Origin: Cenococcum geophilum 1.58
Taxonomy: Eukaryota; Ascomycota; Dothideomycetes; Gloniales; Gloniaceae
Length of the DNA stretch: 64,000 bases
Assembly (NCBI GenBank): GCA_001692895.1
Contig: KV748176.1
Location: 3,687,092 to 3,751,091 of the forward strand
Reading direction: 5' to 3'
In this document: piece after piece, positions 13,761 to 25,000 of the stretch
Layout: each line of letters begins with the position of its first letter
Numbering within the stretch: the stretch's first letter is position 1
Program-made: the position numbers and the translations under genes
The notes under the pieces: generated by a model
The model's input: only the letters and a program-made list of their open reading frames with translations
What the model was told of the DNA's origin: nothing
The model's database searches: none

Positions 13761-15576
13761 GCTTCTTGTAAGTTATCTCGCAATTAATACTTCTGCTTTC
13801 TAAACTTATTAATTACCTAGTTGCGAATTATAGTACGTGACGGAATTAACTTTACTAAGCCTTTATATATATACTAAGCCATTTCTAGGAAGTAGATATT
13901 TTTAATCTGGTAGAACGCTATATAGCAGTATATAAGCCAACGAATTAGTAGGATCTTAAAGCGATCAAACTAGATATTCTAGATATAATCTTACTAGCCG
14001 ACATACTAATTAATTATTCCTTTTGGCTTAATTAGATTGCCTCTCTAGTTAATTTTATAAGTCCTTTTCTAGTAACTTAAAATAGAAGAGTTGCTATTAA
14101 GTCCTAATTACTAATTAGTGAATACATAGTATAAATAGCGGAGTTACTTACTAAGCGGCTTATATGTAGTATCTTTCTTCTTATCTAAACACTAACAGCA
14201 GTAGTAGTATCTAACTCCTGTTGTCTTATCCACAATTATAAAGCCTTTTCCATCACCCCATATATATAAGGACTTCTTCTTACCCCGCCTTTAGCCGGTA
14301 ATATTATTAACTTTATGGTACTATTACCCAGAGAGCTTAATTTATTTTAGTTTAACCGCTAGAGGCGATAGTAAAGGCTCTAGCTCGGCTTTAGATTCAG
14401 ATTCGTGATAGGTAAGAGACTTTAGCTCTGGCTCTAGCTCTAGCTCTAGCTTAATTATATTTACAATTATCTTTAGGCGCTTCCTTTTTTTACCGCCAGA
14501 GGCCTTACTAACCCGCTTTTAAGGAATAGCAGGAGCCTTGCCTATAGCACAACTGCTTAATACATGGCTACTACCACCTCCGCGTATTATTCGGCTGGCA
14601 ATAGTAACAAGGCTCTCTATATAATTAAGAGGATCAAGAGGATTAAAAAATGAGGGCAATAATGTGGGTAGTAATAGAGGCGACGCGATAAGGGCAGTAA
14701 GAAGGGCAATGCGATAAGGGTAGTAATAAGGGCGACGCAATAAGGATTAACTTCCTCACGTTAACTATATTAGATTAAGTCGGCTACCTAAAAAGCCTCG
14801 AAAGGATCAAATTGGGCGTTGTTACAATATAGATTAAGTTTTAATACACGGCTTAAAGACTATATAGCGATTTTAAGCCAATAGACGAGGCTTAGCTCTC
14901 TTATATAAGGTTCGCCCCTACCCAAATCCTTACCACTACATATATATCTAGATCTATTGGATATCTGGTTCCAATATAGGCTTCAAATCCAATCCAAATT
15001 AACCCAATCCAAAATGCAATCTGGATCGTGAAATTTTTATTGGATATCCTAACCAGTCCAAATATAGATCCAGTCTAGTTGCATCACTAACGACTCTCTT
15101 AAATGGCAATTGATATATTGTCTATACCGTCAATATCAGCAGAGGCCGAGCGAGTCTTTTTAGGTACACGGCGAACAATCTTATGGGACCGCATATCACT
15201 AGGGAGTACTAATATTAAACGTACGGAGTGCTTAAAGAGCTGGCTACTAAGTAATATTACTGCCGGAGGAAGGCTTATGGCGACGAATGTAGTATAAGAG
15301 GCTTCGGAGGCCTTGGCAGAATCTAGAGAGTAGCTAATATCTACTACACCACGCTAAGGATCACGAAGGTGACGATAGTGGTAGGAGAGCAGTCGAGAGA
15401 GTAGCTATTTTGAAGCTGTACTAGAGGCCAGGGGCGTACGAGCCTACTTTAAAATAAAACACTATGTACTATATTCAATATTCAATATCTTTTTAATATT
15501 TTTCAGTATTGAACTAATATTCAATATCAATATCAATACGGCCTTTTCCTAATATTGAATATTGATAAGAGCACTG

Positions 15577-16856
15577 ACCTCGCCCTTAAGCTAAACGTCC
15601 TCCCCCTATTTCCATATTGGTGATATATAAGGCTTAGTGTTTTTAACGCTAAGCGTAAGGGACTTGCACCGGATATACTGCCTACCGCTATATTTAAACT
15701 CCTCTACCTTTAGGCGGCCTTTGGCTATAGAGTTAATATATTCTAGGGCAAGAATAACGTCGTTAGATGGGGGTGTAGCTAAGTAATTGGGCAAGAAGCG
15801 CGCAATACTAGATTAAGTCGCTAGTGGGCGAGTTTATTTAGCGGCTATAGTGGAAATAAAACACCAAATTGATAAGTAGTATGCGCAGTAGGAGCGATAG
15901 GAGGGTAACTCCTTATTTCTACGGGCAATTAACCGTCTTTTGAGACGGTGTAATACTACAAAAGTCACTAATTGGCCGCTACTACCTGCACTGACTCCTT
16001 AGCGTCTTGTCCTTATTAGCCTTACGTCTAAATAAGGAATGGAACTGGAGCGCCAGGAGCCTCTATAAGCTCAGATCTAGTCTAGTCCACTAATAAAATT
16101 AAGCGATCCAGCTCCAGAAGTTTAGGCGATCCATATGGCGCTCCAAGATAGCTCCAGTCCAAGTAGATCATTACATCGTACTACTGTCTGTCGACCTAGA
16201 TCGTGGTTACATACGATGTCTTAGTTGTCTCTTAAACTTATGACTTATTACCGTCTATAGTAAAATCTCCTTAACACGATATAGGGCATATAACTTTAAA
16301 ATCTCTAGAGTAATCCTTATGTCGTAACGAATAATTTTACTATATTCCTATGTCTAAATTATAGACGCGGCTGCTGAGGCCGTAGTGATTTTCTCGATAT
16401 CCCTTACGATAACTGTGTTATCCTTTATTATAGTAAAAAGGCCTAACGCAAACTACACTAGTTACGGTTTTAATAACTTTAACAGCTTTGATAAATCTAA
16501 CTACTTTAACCTCTTTAGTCGTATCTAATACTTCGTACACAACTTATTTAGTAATAAGTTCGGCGTTTACTACACTAGCTTTAGATATTCGAAAGTAAAT
16601 AACTTAATAACCCTATTAATACTAAGTTAATATAGGTTAACTAACGAATATTTAAGTCTTAATATTAACGGAGAAGAAGAGGGTAAGATAAATTTGTATG
16701 GCATTTAATAAATGGCCTTCGAGATTTAATTAACGCTATCTTTGGAATATAAAGGAGTAGTTAAATAATGCTAGTTATACTTCTTCCCTTAACACTACAA
16801 ACTAACTAGAATTTAAGCTTGCTACCATCTTTTATTCTATATCCTGTACACTAACT
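15577..16856. other. AT-rich degraded repeat DNA up to the island boundary
   Basis: This is TpA-rich sequence without a recognisable gene. A 62-codon minus-strand frame (15606-15794) with a plausible hydrophilic composition may be the tail of another transposase or DNA-binding gene but matches nothing I know. Base composition changes abruptly near 16857, where normal GC content begins. Confidence 0.5.
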
Positions 16857-17599
16857 CGGAACTAAGGGGCTGTTAGGGTCACGTGCAGCTCATGGTTCCA
16901 CCAGGTCTATCGTGGCCCGTGCCAACTCCACTAGCTCCTCCAGTTCCGCTCTGAGTAGCCGTGACACTTCGTTCATAAGGTCCGTAACAAAGAGCTGCTG
17001 ATAAGCATCGTGAACATCTTCAATCGATGATCTCAGCCGCGTAGACCGCATAAAAGAGAACCCCCGAGATGTAACGGCGCCCAGTGGATCCCTAGGCAGC
17101 AAGGAAGCATATGCAATCTAGATCCTTCTCAGGCGCTGTCGGAAATGGACCATATTTTTTAAAGCCGTAATTGTGGCTTGATCGCACGAATGGCTTGATC
17201 ACACGAACGGCTGATCGTTCATTTGCATAAACCGTCCATCCACGAATGGTTAGATCGTACAAATGGCCTTGACCGCACGTGTGGTTTCGGGTAAAGGTCA
17301 CAATACCCAAGTTGACATTCTCTAGCCGATCAAAATATGGGCTGACGGTGATAACGGCAAGGCATTCATCTTTTGGCCAAGCAGCTGGCCTGGCACTGGG
17401 AAGTCCACTATTGCTCGCACGGTTGCCTACGAATACCACTATAGGAGATCGTAACACAGCTATGGGTAGATGTATCAATCCCCGTTGCAGTTGCATCTAC
17501 GTTTTCGTTGTTCAAGCGCATCCTCCAACTCCAGTCTGCTCCTTCCAGGAGATATCCTTACTTCCAGCCTAACTGGTTGCATCTTACCTCCACACCAAA
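16857..17599. other. Gene edge next to the repeat island, possible gene remnants
   Basis: This is normal-GC DNA between the island and the RBR gene. A 70-codon minus-strand frame (16890-17102) is helical, rich in Leu and Glu, and could be the 3' exon of a truncated gene. A 134-codon minus frame (17092-17496) has no recognisable feature. A short motif TGGCTTGATC/GAATGGTTAGATCG recurs around 17175-17265. I cannot support a product here. Confidence 0.3.
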
Positions 17600-20218
17600 T
17601 CAAATGTAATTCAAATGCTCCAGCCCTATTCCTCCATGTTCTGCTCTCATATGGTCATAGCACGGTCCACTTTCTGAAAATGCCTTTAAGCAAACCCAGC
17701 AAAGATGCGCTCTACAGCCGCTGCACATTATATGGTTACAGCCCCCAATCTTTTCTATTGGCGTCTTGCACTTAGAGCAATCCTTAATACCAAGCTCCTT
17801 CTTCACCTTTTCCCGTGCTTCGTAATCACCCGAGGCTTCGTCCTTGTACTCCGCGCACGTCTTGCCCTCGTGTGGATTGTGGCAAGATGTGCATGTCACC
17901 GTGAGGCATTTCGCGCACGTGCTGAATTTCATCGTGCTAGTTGCGCGATAGATCATGCCGCAGTCTGGCTTTGGGCAATAGCAGAATGTCTGGGGATGGC
18001 GTTGGATATGGGAGGCGAAGGACGCCTCCAGGATGTCTTCAAATGCCCTGGATGAGAGTATTTCGTGTAGTTCTTCAAGGCCAAAGACTACTTGGCATTT
18101 CCCCATGTCTCCGTAACAACTGATGGAGAAATCTTTCTCCCCCGAGCCGGCAGCAGTGCAGAGGCTTTCAAAACACTCAATGCAATACACATGGTTGCAC
18201 CTTGTGAAAACTGGATTTTCTGCCTCAGTCAAGCACACAGCGCAATCCTCCTTCGCGGCGGCAGTCTCAACCTGCAATTTCAATTCCCGCTTTCTAACAA
18301 TTCTTAGTGCAGTCTCATACTCTTTCTTAGATCCGCCAATCAAGATTCTCTTCGGTGTTGAGACGATATCAAAAGTAGTAATATTCCTTCCAAGGGTAGT
18401 AGCAATCATCTTAAACCCGCCACTGCATGCCCATTGGAAGTCTTCGGGCTTCAGTTTGATAATATGGACCGTAGAAGATTCAGCATTGATCATGTCAGCA
18501 ATCGCCGACTCCGCGCCAGGGCACTTTTCAGGAGAGCCATACAGTTTAAGCTCTTCCTTCCTTCTGTTGCGGATGATAATAACCTCATGATGTCGTTGGA
18601 TTTGTTTTAATTTCTGAAATGCACTTCCGTTGTTGTTCAGGGAAGGAGTCCAAAGCGGTTTGTCGTGGCTCATCACCGTAATCCCATCCAATATCTTGTC
18701 CATAGTTTCCTTCGCGGCGGCAACGTCCTCGGCTACTCGCCCTTCAATCTTGAGAACTCTGTACTGTTTTCCGGGACCAGCGCTGGGATAAGCCTTAAAG
18801 CCCAAATGCTGTTCTGTCCAAGTCTGGCTTGCAGTACGAATCCTAGGTTTGACGGCGCTGAAGATGGTGGTCGCAACTTTGAACTTTGCAGTACTTACAA
18901 GATGTGTAGTTAATTCCATGTTTTCGCAAAATGGCAGAGGCATGTTGTGAAGCGACCTCGCAGCTTCCCTTGCATCTGCTTCCTCGTAGAATCGAGCAAT
19001 GGCTTTTGCTCTTTTGCCTTCTAATTCTGTGTTGGGCTGGCTCCATTCGATTTGGCCAACACCATGTAGTAAAGATATCACACTTGCACCGGTTAGCTCA
19101 CCGTCCGCGTCGTAACTAGGTTCTCCTAACTCGATATTGCGAGGACTGTCGTGCGGTGAGTGTATGGCGGAACGAATGTCTTTCTCTGCGGTGTCGGCCG
19201 GTAAGTCTGTAAGCGTAAGTGTCCAAGTATACGGATTTCTCCACCCTCCTCCGTCCCTCGTTGGTATGTTACAGTGCACTGTTTGATCAAGAACCCTGTA
19301 AGACTCCGAACAGAACTTATCGAAGACTCTTTTTGCAGTATCTTCGTTTCCGAAGTTCAAGCATGCTGTTCTAGAAGGCTTGTCCCAGGAACACTCGACT
19401 TTTTTACATTCAACTCGACGAGCATTTGGGCCTGAAATGCCAGCAGGGGTTTTTATCGCTTCCAGCTGCGAGAATTGAGCTCCCAGGGTGCTTTTTTTTA
19501 CACCAAGTTTAGTGCACAATAACGTCGCAAACGCAGGGTCCTCGACCTTGATATCCGCCGACGTCTGGGGTGCGCCATTTTGCCATGGTATCCGCACGCA
19601 ATCTGGCGTAAGTTCTATGCCTACGCCAGACAAAAGGGTGGCAACAGATTCCGGCGAGCTATCTACTGGTAGCCCATTTATCCGAGCGGCGGAGAAGTCT
19701 GTAGGAAGGGAAATTTTAGACACTTGAGCGCCATGTTCGAATTGGGCCAACGCGCCGCAAAACTCTCGTGTGAAATTGTTGTAGTTTTGTTTCTCCTGGC
19801 GTGCATTAGTACCGCGGATAACCTAGGAAAATCAAAGGATGGTCTGTAAAGGACGTACTTCCGGGTCCGGAGTTGCCTCCACCTTCTGCTCGCTCCCTTC
19901 AAGGTGAGAATACGGGCAAGCACTTCCGTTCCGGCAATTGCCCTGGATATGGTAGAAGCATGGAGTTTGCGACCGCGGGTCTTGCGTTGGATGCGCGGGA
20001 TCAGACCCTCTAGTCCTGAGAGCTGGTGGGTTCTGCGATACTGGCTGTGTCGACTGGAGCGGGTTGGCATTTGAATTCGTGGTCTCATGGGAGTAATGAC
20101 AACTTTCTCCTCTCTTACACTTTCCAACGATGAAGAATTTGCATGGAACCATCTCGAGTCGTTGTGGTCCCTTTTTTGGATTGGAGCTTGAAAGTTTGGA
20201 AGTCTGGATGTCGCCCAA
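17600..20218 (-). CDS. RBR-type E3 ubiquitin ligase with two CCCH zinc fingers and an RNA-binding-like middle
   Basis: There are two exons, 20218-19859 and 19795-17600. The 63-nt intron (19796-19858) has a GTACGT donor, a TACTAAT branch site and a CAG acceptor, and it joins two frames in phase to give about 851 aa. The N terminus has two CCCH fingers of the CX7CX5CX3H type (about residues 26-44 and 86-105). The middle (about 140-620) has RRM- and KH-like patterns. The C-terminal RING1-IBR-RING2 starts near residue 638 (CAVC...CNHVYCIEC). RING2 (about 793-830) has the catalytic-type cysteine in IEKIGGCNHIMC (about residue 806). RBR ligases transfer ubiquitin through this cysteine. I infer an RNA-associated E3, with an architecture resembling the non-helicase tail of plant DEAH11/12 proteins. 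The target is unknown. Confidence 0.88.
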
Positions 20219-20505
20219 GTGTTATACCTTTGTGTCGATCTGGAAAACTCGTGTGTTGATTGATCTATGAAAGAAAAGACTACATATACATGATGTAGGT
20301 GCAGGTACCAGGGGGAGTACGTAATTAGGGGTAGGTGATCGAGTCAAGCAGGGAGTAGTTGACTGACTCAAGTGGTAACTGAGTTGGGTGGCAAGACAAC
20401 CTGATCCAGGTCGACACTTTGTCTGGCAGAAGAGACTTTTCGTATTGGGCGCTTTAGGCGCTCCTGCCGGGTTAGCATGCTGCAGGTTACCCAGCTAGCG
20501 TGATT

Positions 20506-20940
20506 TCACTGGCAAGCCTCCCCAAAACGCGTCAATATGCGATGCCGATGAAATACCGCAGAAGGATTGTTTCGATCACTCTTCGAACTCCTTAGCCGAC
20601 TACCCAACTTAATCCCAACCATTTGCCAATCCCGATAGGAACTTAGTGAAAAGAAATTAGAGGAACTAGGCATTTGGGATATCCCGGAATTGTCTTCTGC
20701 CATCCAGAAATCCATAAACCAGGCGAACGGATTATCCCCTTCTTTGCAATTTTCAAACACGGCCTGCGCTGCCAACTCGAGACCTGCAGCCCCTGAAGAA
20801 GGCTTCGAAGAAACTATGAGCCCCGACGTACATAGGCCCCAGCTCCTCCTTCAGCACGTCGTCTACGTATTTGCGGTGTTCAGTGGAGTTCGCGAAACTG
20901 CTCGTGTTGCGGAGCTATGGCGCTTGTTGGATAGATGAAA
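20506..20940 (-). pseudogene. Possible gene remnant (hypothetical protein)
   Basis: Two adjoining minus-strand frames look like coding sequence: one with EHRKYVDDVLKEELGPMYVG (about 20820-20880), then a second, frame-shifted one (20506-20775) starting near AAQAVFENCKEGDNPFAW. The switch of frame within about 60 bases and the absence of a clear intron suggest a decayed fungal gene of unknown function. A small missed intron is the alternative. Confidence 0.3.
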
Positions 20941-22075
20941 TAGGACGCGGAGGGGGTGTGGGTTTAGTGATAGTGTCGTAGACCTCGCTCTAAATCTCAT
21001 GATCGTCCGCCTGTCTCCCGATCTCCTTAAGTAGAGGAATGACCGGTTTGAAGTTAAAATTACTTGAGACCCTATGCCGACGCAGCCTTACATGTTGTGA
21101 AAGGAGTCCAACCGATGGAGTGTCTACTTTCACAACCCCTGACTAGCCTTCACAAGCTGCTAAGCACTGCAACCGGTGAAACCCGTAGAAACTCTGCAAT
21201 CCATCCTCTACGTACCTTTTCGCTGCCGGATAGATAGCCACTAGTAAGCACAGTTGTTAAGGTTATAGATCGCGGAAGCGCTCAAGCAACCCGTGTTCAA
21301 TTGCGGCAGTGACAATCCATAAATAATGCCGTCATATCTCTCACATCAATCCGCAACCATACATATGTGCACCTCACACTCACTCACTCACACTAAAAGC
21401 TTACACTATAAAGCTCACACTATAAAGCTCACACCATATAGCTCACACCATATAGCTCACACACAGCAGTAGCAAAACACTCCATTAACCAATTAACTTC
21501 CCACCTCTTTATCCCTCTCAGCCCATCTCCCTACCCAACTCCACCAACCATTATCTCACCCGGAGAAACCTCGCAAGCTCCATCTTCTCCACTCCCCCAT
21601 AACAAGTCGCGTACATAACCCACTCGTGGCACCGCAACCAACCCCGCCTCGACTCGCGCGCGCGGAAACAAACGGGCTCTAAGAATAATAGAGGAAACGC
21701 CCGGGTTACGGTCCCCGAAATGCTTACTGGCGCGCGTGGTAGATCTAACAAAAGAACACGGGAGAAGAAGAGGCCTCTCGAACAAAAAAATCCAAGCGAA
21801 AGAGGAAAAGCAAGAGCCGAAAAGCCAGACCCTGGGGAAACCGGTGAGAGAGAGAGAGAGGGAGAAGAAAAGGAGGGTGGATAAGAACGAAGAGTGAATA
21901 CAAAAGCCGTGGCAACAGTCTATCCAACACGCTGATTTTTTATCTTCTGCCTACATCCCCGCTGCCCACACTCGTCCATTCATTAATCCAATGCTATTAC
22001 CATACCATACCATACCAGACCCAGATCCAATTCCGAGCAATCCGCAACCCAAACCCAGCTGCTGGATCAATCCAC
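20941..22075. other. Intergenic DNA, no gene seen
   Basis: This is the 3' flank of the Kelch gene and the upstream flank of the remnant at 20.5 kb. It contains the AGCTCACAC minisatellite (21373-21463), a GAGAGAGA run (about 21846-21860) and a CCATACCATACCATACC run near 21999-22016. Open frames here (for example 21531-21785 minus) show no domain. Confidence 0.6.
21373..21463. repeat. Minisatellite, 14-16 bp unit
   Basis: About five imperfect units of the type ATAAAGCTCACACT / ATATAGCTCACACC follow a CACT microsatellite run. It is visible directly in the sequence and is a likely length-polymorphic locus. Confidence 0.85.
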
Positions 22076-25000
22076 CTACGCGATCCCCAACCCAACCCTC
22101 TCGCCATCTCCTGCCCCGCCGCTCACTCCCCCTCCACCACCACTCCTCCCCATCTCCCTAATCCTGCGCCCCTCCATCAAGCCCCTCAACCCGCGCTTCT
22201 GCAACCCAACCACAGCGCTCAACTCCCCCGCCCACACCTCCCTCTCCTCGCCAACCCCACTCGCACTCGCACTCCCAATCTCACTCGCACTCGCACTCGT
22301 CGCCGAATTCGCACTGTCCCCCTCCTCCGCCCCGCGCCCAACAACCCCAACATCAGTATCGATCCTCAACGCCCTGAGCCCGGGCCCCAACGACGCCGCC
22401 CCAGCTCCTACCCCATTCCCATTCGTCACGACCACAGCTCCGGCATCCACGCCTTCGCCCCCTCCCCCAGCCCCAGCCGCCGCCGCCGCAGCAGCAGCAG
22501 CAGACGCGCCTAACCCCCCCGCCACAGGGCCCAAAAACGCGACCCCGCTCCCGCCCCCGGCCGCCATGGCCGCCGCATTAAAAATGGCCGCCGTGTTCCG
22601 CCCATCCAGCAGCGCGTGCAAGCGCTCGATGACGGCCTCCAGCAGCCCGTCGACGCGGTACGGCCGCGCGATCTGCAGCAGCGAGCACAGGATCTGCGGG
22701 CTGCACAGCGGGGAGCCGGGCGGGGGCAGCGCGGAGGTGTAGAGGAAGTGGACGAGGGCCTGGACGGTGAGGTGGGTGTGGGGGAGGTAGAGGGCGCGGG
22801 GGCGGAGGGCGGGCGGGGGTCCGCGGGGGTCCGGGGGGTCGAAGGGCGAGCTGGGGGTGGTGGCGGAGGCGGAGGCGGAGGGGTCGGTGTTGTTTGTGAG
22901 GGTGGTTGCGGAGGAGAAGGTCGTTTTTATGGACGGCGTGATGGTGATGCTGGAGTTGCGCGAGGCCTGCGTGATGGTCGACGGACGCAGCGTCGCCGTG
23001 TCGAAGCTCTCGTGCAGCGGCGCGCTGCTGGCTTCGCGCAGGAGTTGGTTGAAGTAGGGTCCCCAGCGCCGTGCGATCAGGTGCGAGTTTACGGGGATCC
23101 GCTCGCCGCGTAGTGCGATGAAGTCCATGTCGGCGAGCTCGCGGAGGCCCAGTGCGAGCTGACCTAGCTCGGCGGCGGCGGCGGAGAGCTGCCGGCCGCC
23201 GGCTTGGGCGTCCAGGCGGCCAGTTTGGAGCGGGGAGCTGATGGAGGCGTAGGCGGAGGTTGGGGCGGATTTGCGCGGGTTGTCGTACAGTCCGAAGGCT
23301 TCGAGCTCGACGACGCAGATGTTGGAGAAGTTGATCCGGCGGTGGTTATAGTCTTCCACGAGGCTGCGCTTGCGGTTGCCCAGGATCACGAAGCAGTTGC
23401 GCCGGTCCCAGAGCACGCCTCTGTTCCAACTGCCCTGGCTGAATATGCTTCCGCCGGCGTCTATTCTACTCCACGTCAGTGTCCGGAGGTCCAGTGCCCA
23501 CAGTGCGTATTCTTGCTTCGAGGATGTGAGGAAGGTGCCGCTGACGACGAAATGGTTGTCTATTACGCCGCCGTTGGGAAATCGAAGGCCGGGGGGTGAA
23601 AAGCTTCCGTGCATGGACTTTTCGGAGAGTGTGCCGTCTGGAAGCCTGACCTGAAGTTCTAGCTTCACGTCAAGGAAGTTGTAGTTCGAGTATATCAGCA
23701 TTGCGGAACCGCCATCCATCTCACTCTCCGTTCTCTGAGAGTCTTGTGTCTGTGCGTCGCTATTGTTTCTTGTTCCCGTCCCAATCTTCGATGGTTCTAA
23801 TGTGTTCAAAGGTGCCACCACACTCCTGTAGGCTCCACAGCTCCTTCCAAGAGTATTTGTTGCAGTCCACTTGAGACTCCTCAAATTGAAGACGCTTATT
23901 TGCTCAATGTAGTGATTTGCGCTGTCTTGACCGCCGACGACTACCATTTCGGCGCCACCTGTACCATCTAGCTGAACTCCAAGTGAACCTTGGTTTGGAT
24001 TCGCGGAAGGTGGGTTATGATGGATTGCTGTGAGTGGCGCACTCGGGGAAGAGAATACTGCAGACGAAGGTAATATGGTCGCGCAATGTGCGTATCGTCC
24101 TTGGGGAGAATCGGGTGTGGGAATGTTCATCCACGTTCGTGTGGGAACGTCGTAGATGTGGATATCCGACATAACAACAACCTCAGGTTGCGCATCTGAG
24201 TTGCTGCCTTGTTGTGGTGGTATTGGTTGGCCGGCTTGCGGTGGAGCTGGAGACATTCCTCCATAGCAGACCAATTTTGTGTCTCCTAACGCACAGACGC
24301 TGTGAAAGTATCGAGGCGGTGGGATTTCGCCTATGGTCTCTAACTGTGCCCAGTGCCGCCTAACAAGATCCAGCTCGTACAGATCTGCTGTAAGCAGAGG
24401 TCGTGTCCGAGAAAGCCTCCTCCCACCAAAGACGTAGAGTTTATCCCCAAGAATGGTTGTTGTTGCCCCAACTAAGGGATGAGGCTCCCTCCCTGTTGTC
24501 CGATGTACATTGCACACCAGTCCCGATAACCCTGATGTCGTATTCGATGGAGTTGAAGATAGGCCTGCCGTCTGTAATATCGCAGGAGAAGGACCGGCGG
24601 AAGGAAATCCGGAGCCAGGTGTTCTTGACGTCGCGCTCACAGGAATTCGCTCTGTGGTTAGCTCCTGACCATCCGATCGGTTTAAGCTGGTTTGACTGCT
24701 GTTCAAGCTCGGTATGTATGCGCTAGAACCGCCTCGAAACTGGTCCGAGTAAAGTTGTGACGGGGATGGTGCTGAGGTCTGCGAATCTATGGTGTTCGTC
24801 CTGCTCGTATTTGGCGTCTGACGAGCCATACTGGCAGGTTTAATAGGTGATGCACGAAGCGGCGCTCGAATGATTGAACCGTCACTCCGTGCATTAACAG
24901 GTGATGCAGACAATCTCTGAACAGGTTGGGCCCAATCCGGAATCAAGATTTCGACATGCCTGGACTTGGAACTGCTAGAATCCTCAGACGCCTTCCAGCC

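Larger units (their letters stand above)
3163..15089 (-). mobile_element. hAT DNA transposon B, inserted in hAT A
   Basis: The ends are set by an 8-bp target-site duplication ACGACTCT (3155-3162 and 15090-15097). The terminal inverted repeats are imperfect: CACTAATGCAAG at the left, and TAGTGATGCAAC read inward from the right. The transposase is on the minus strand. A BED-like N-terminal zinc-finger region lies near 14.1-14.35 kb, a WWWF...KKHWLASNP-like block near 4.13-4.23 kb, and the C-terminal dimerisation domain (LISAKCEYVFSSTKHL, then ANKCLKSW) near 3.70-3.85 kb. The 8.35-kb chromovirus sits inside it, and without that insertion the element is about 3.6 kb, normal for an autonomous hAT. 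It is heavily RIP-degraded and certainly inactive. The plus-strand open frame at 3443-3832 is only the antisense shadow of this transposase. Confidence 0.85.
1870..15576 (+). mobile_element. hAT DNA transposon A (outermost of the nest)
   Basis: Transposase remnants lie on the plus strand in two blocks split by the insertion of hAT B. The left block (about 1870-3155) shows the hAT pattern of an N-terminal RNase-H-like region with DNxxND and GHIINLALQAFL motifs (about 2060-2200), then an RTRWNSW-like motif (about 2430) and a downstream YYKLT...YAALLLL region (about 2810-2870). The right block (about 15084-15297) is the C-terminal dimerisation domain, with SIPSISAEAERVFLGTRR followed by ECLKSW. 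Reading across the insertion after removal of one target copy keeps the frame. The right end is placed tentatively at ..GAGCACTG (15576), and the left terminus was not found. There are many stops, mainly TAG/TAA of RIP type. It is the oldest layer of the nest. Confidence 0.75.

Noticed and set aside
22616-23113. 165-codon Gly/Arg-rich plus-strand frame
   Set aside because: It is the antisense shadow of the GC-rich C-terminal part of the Kelch gene.
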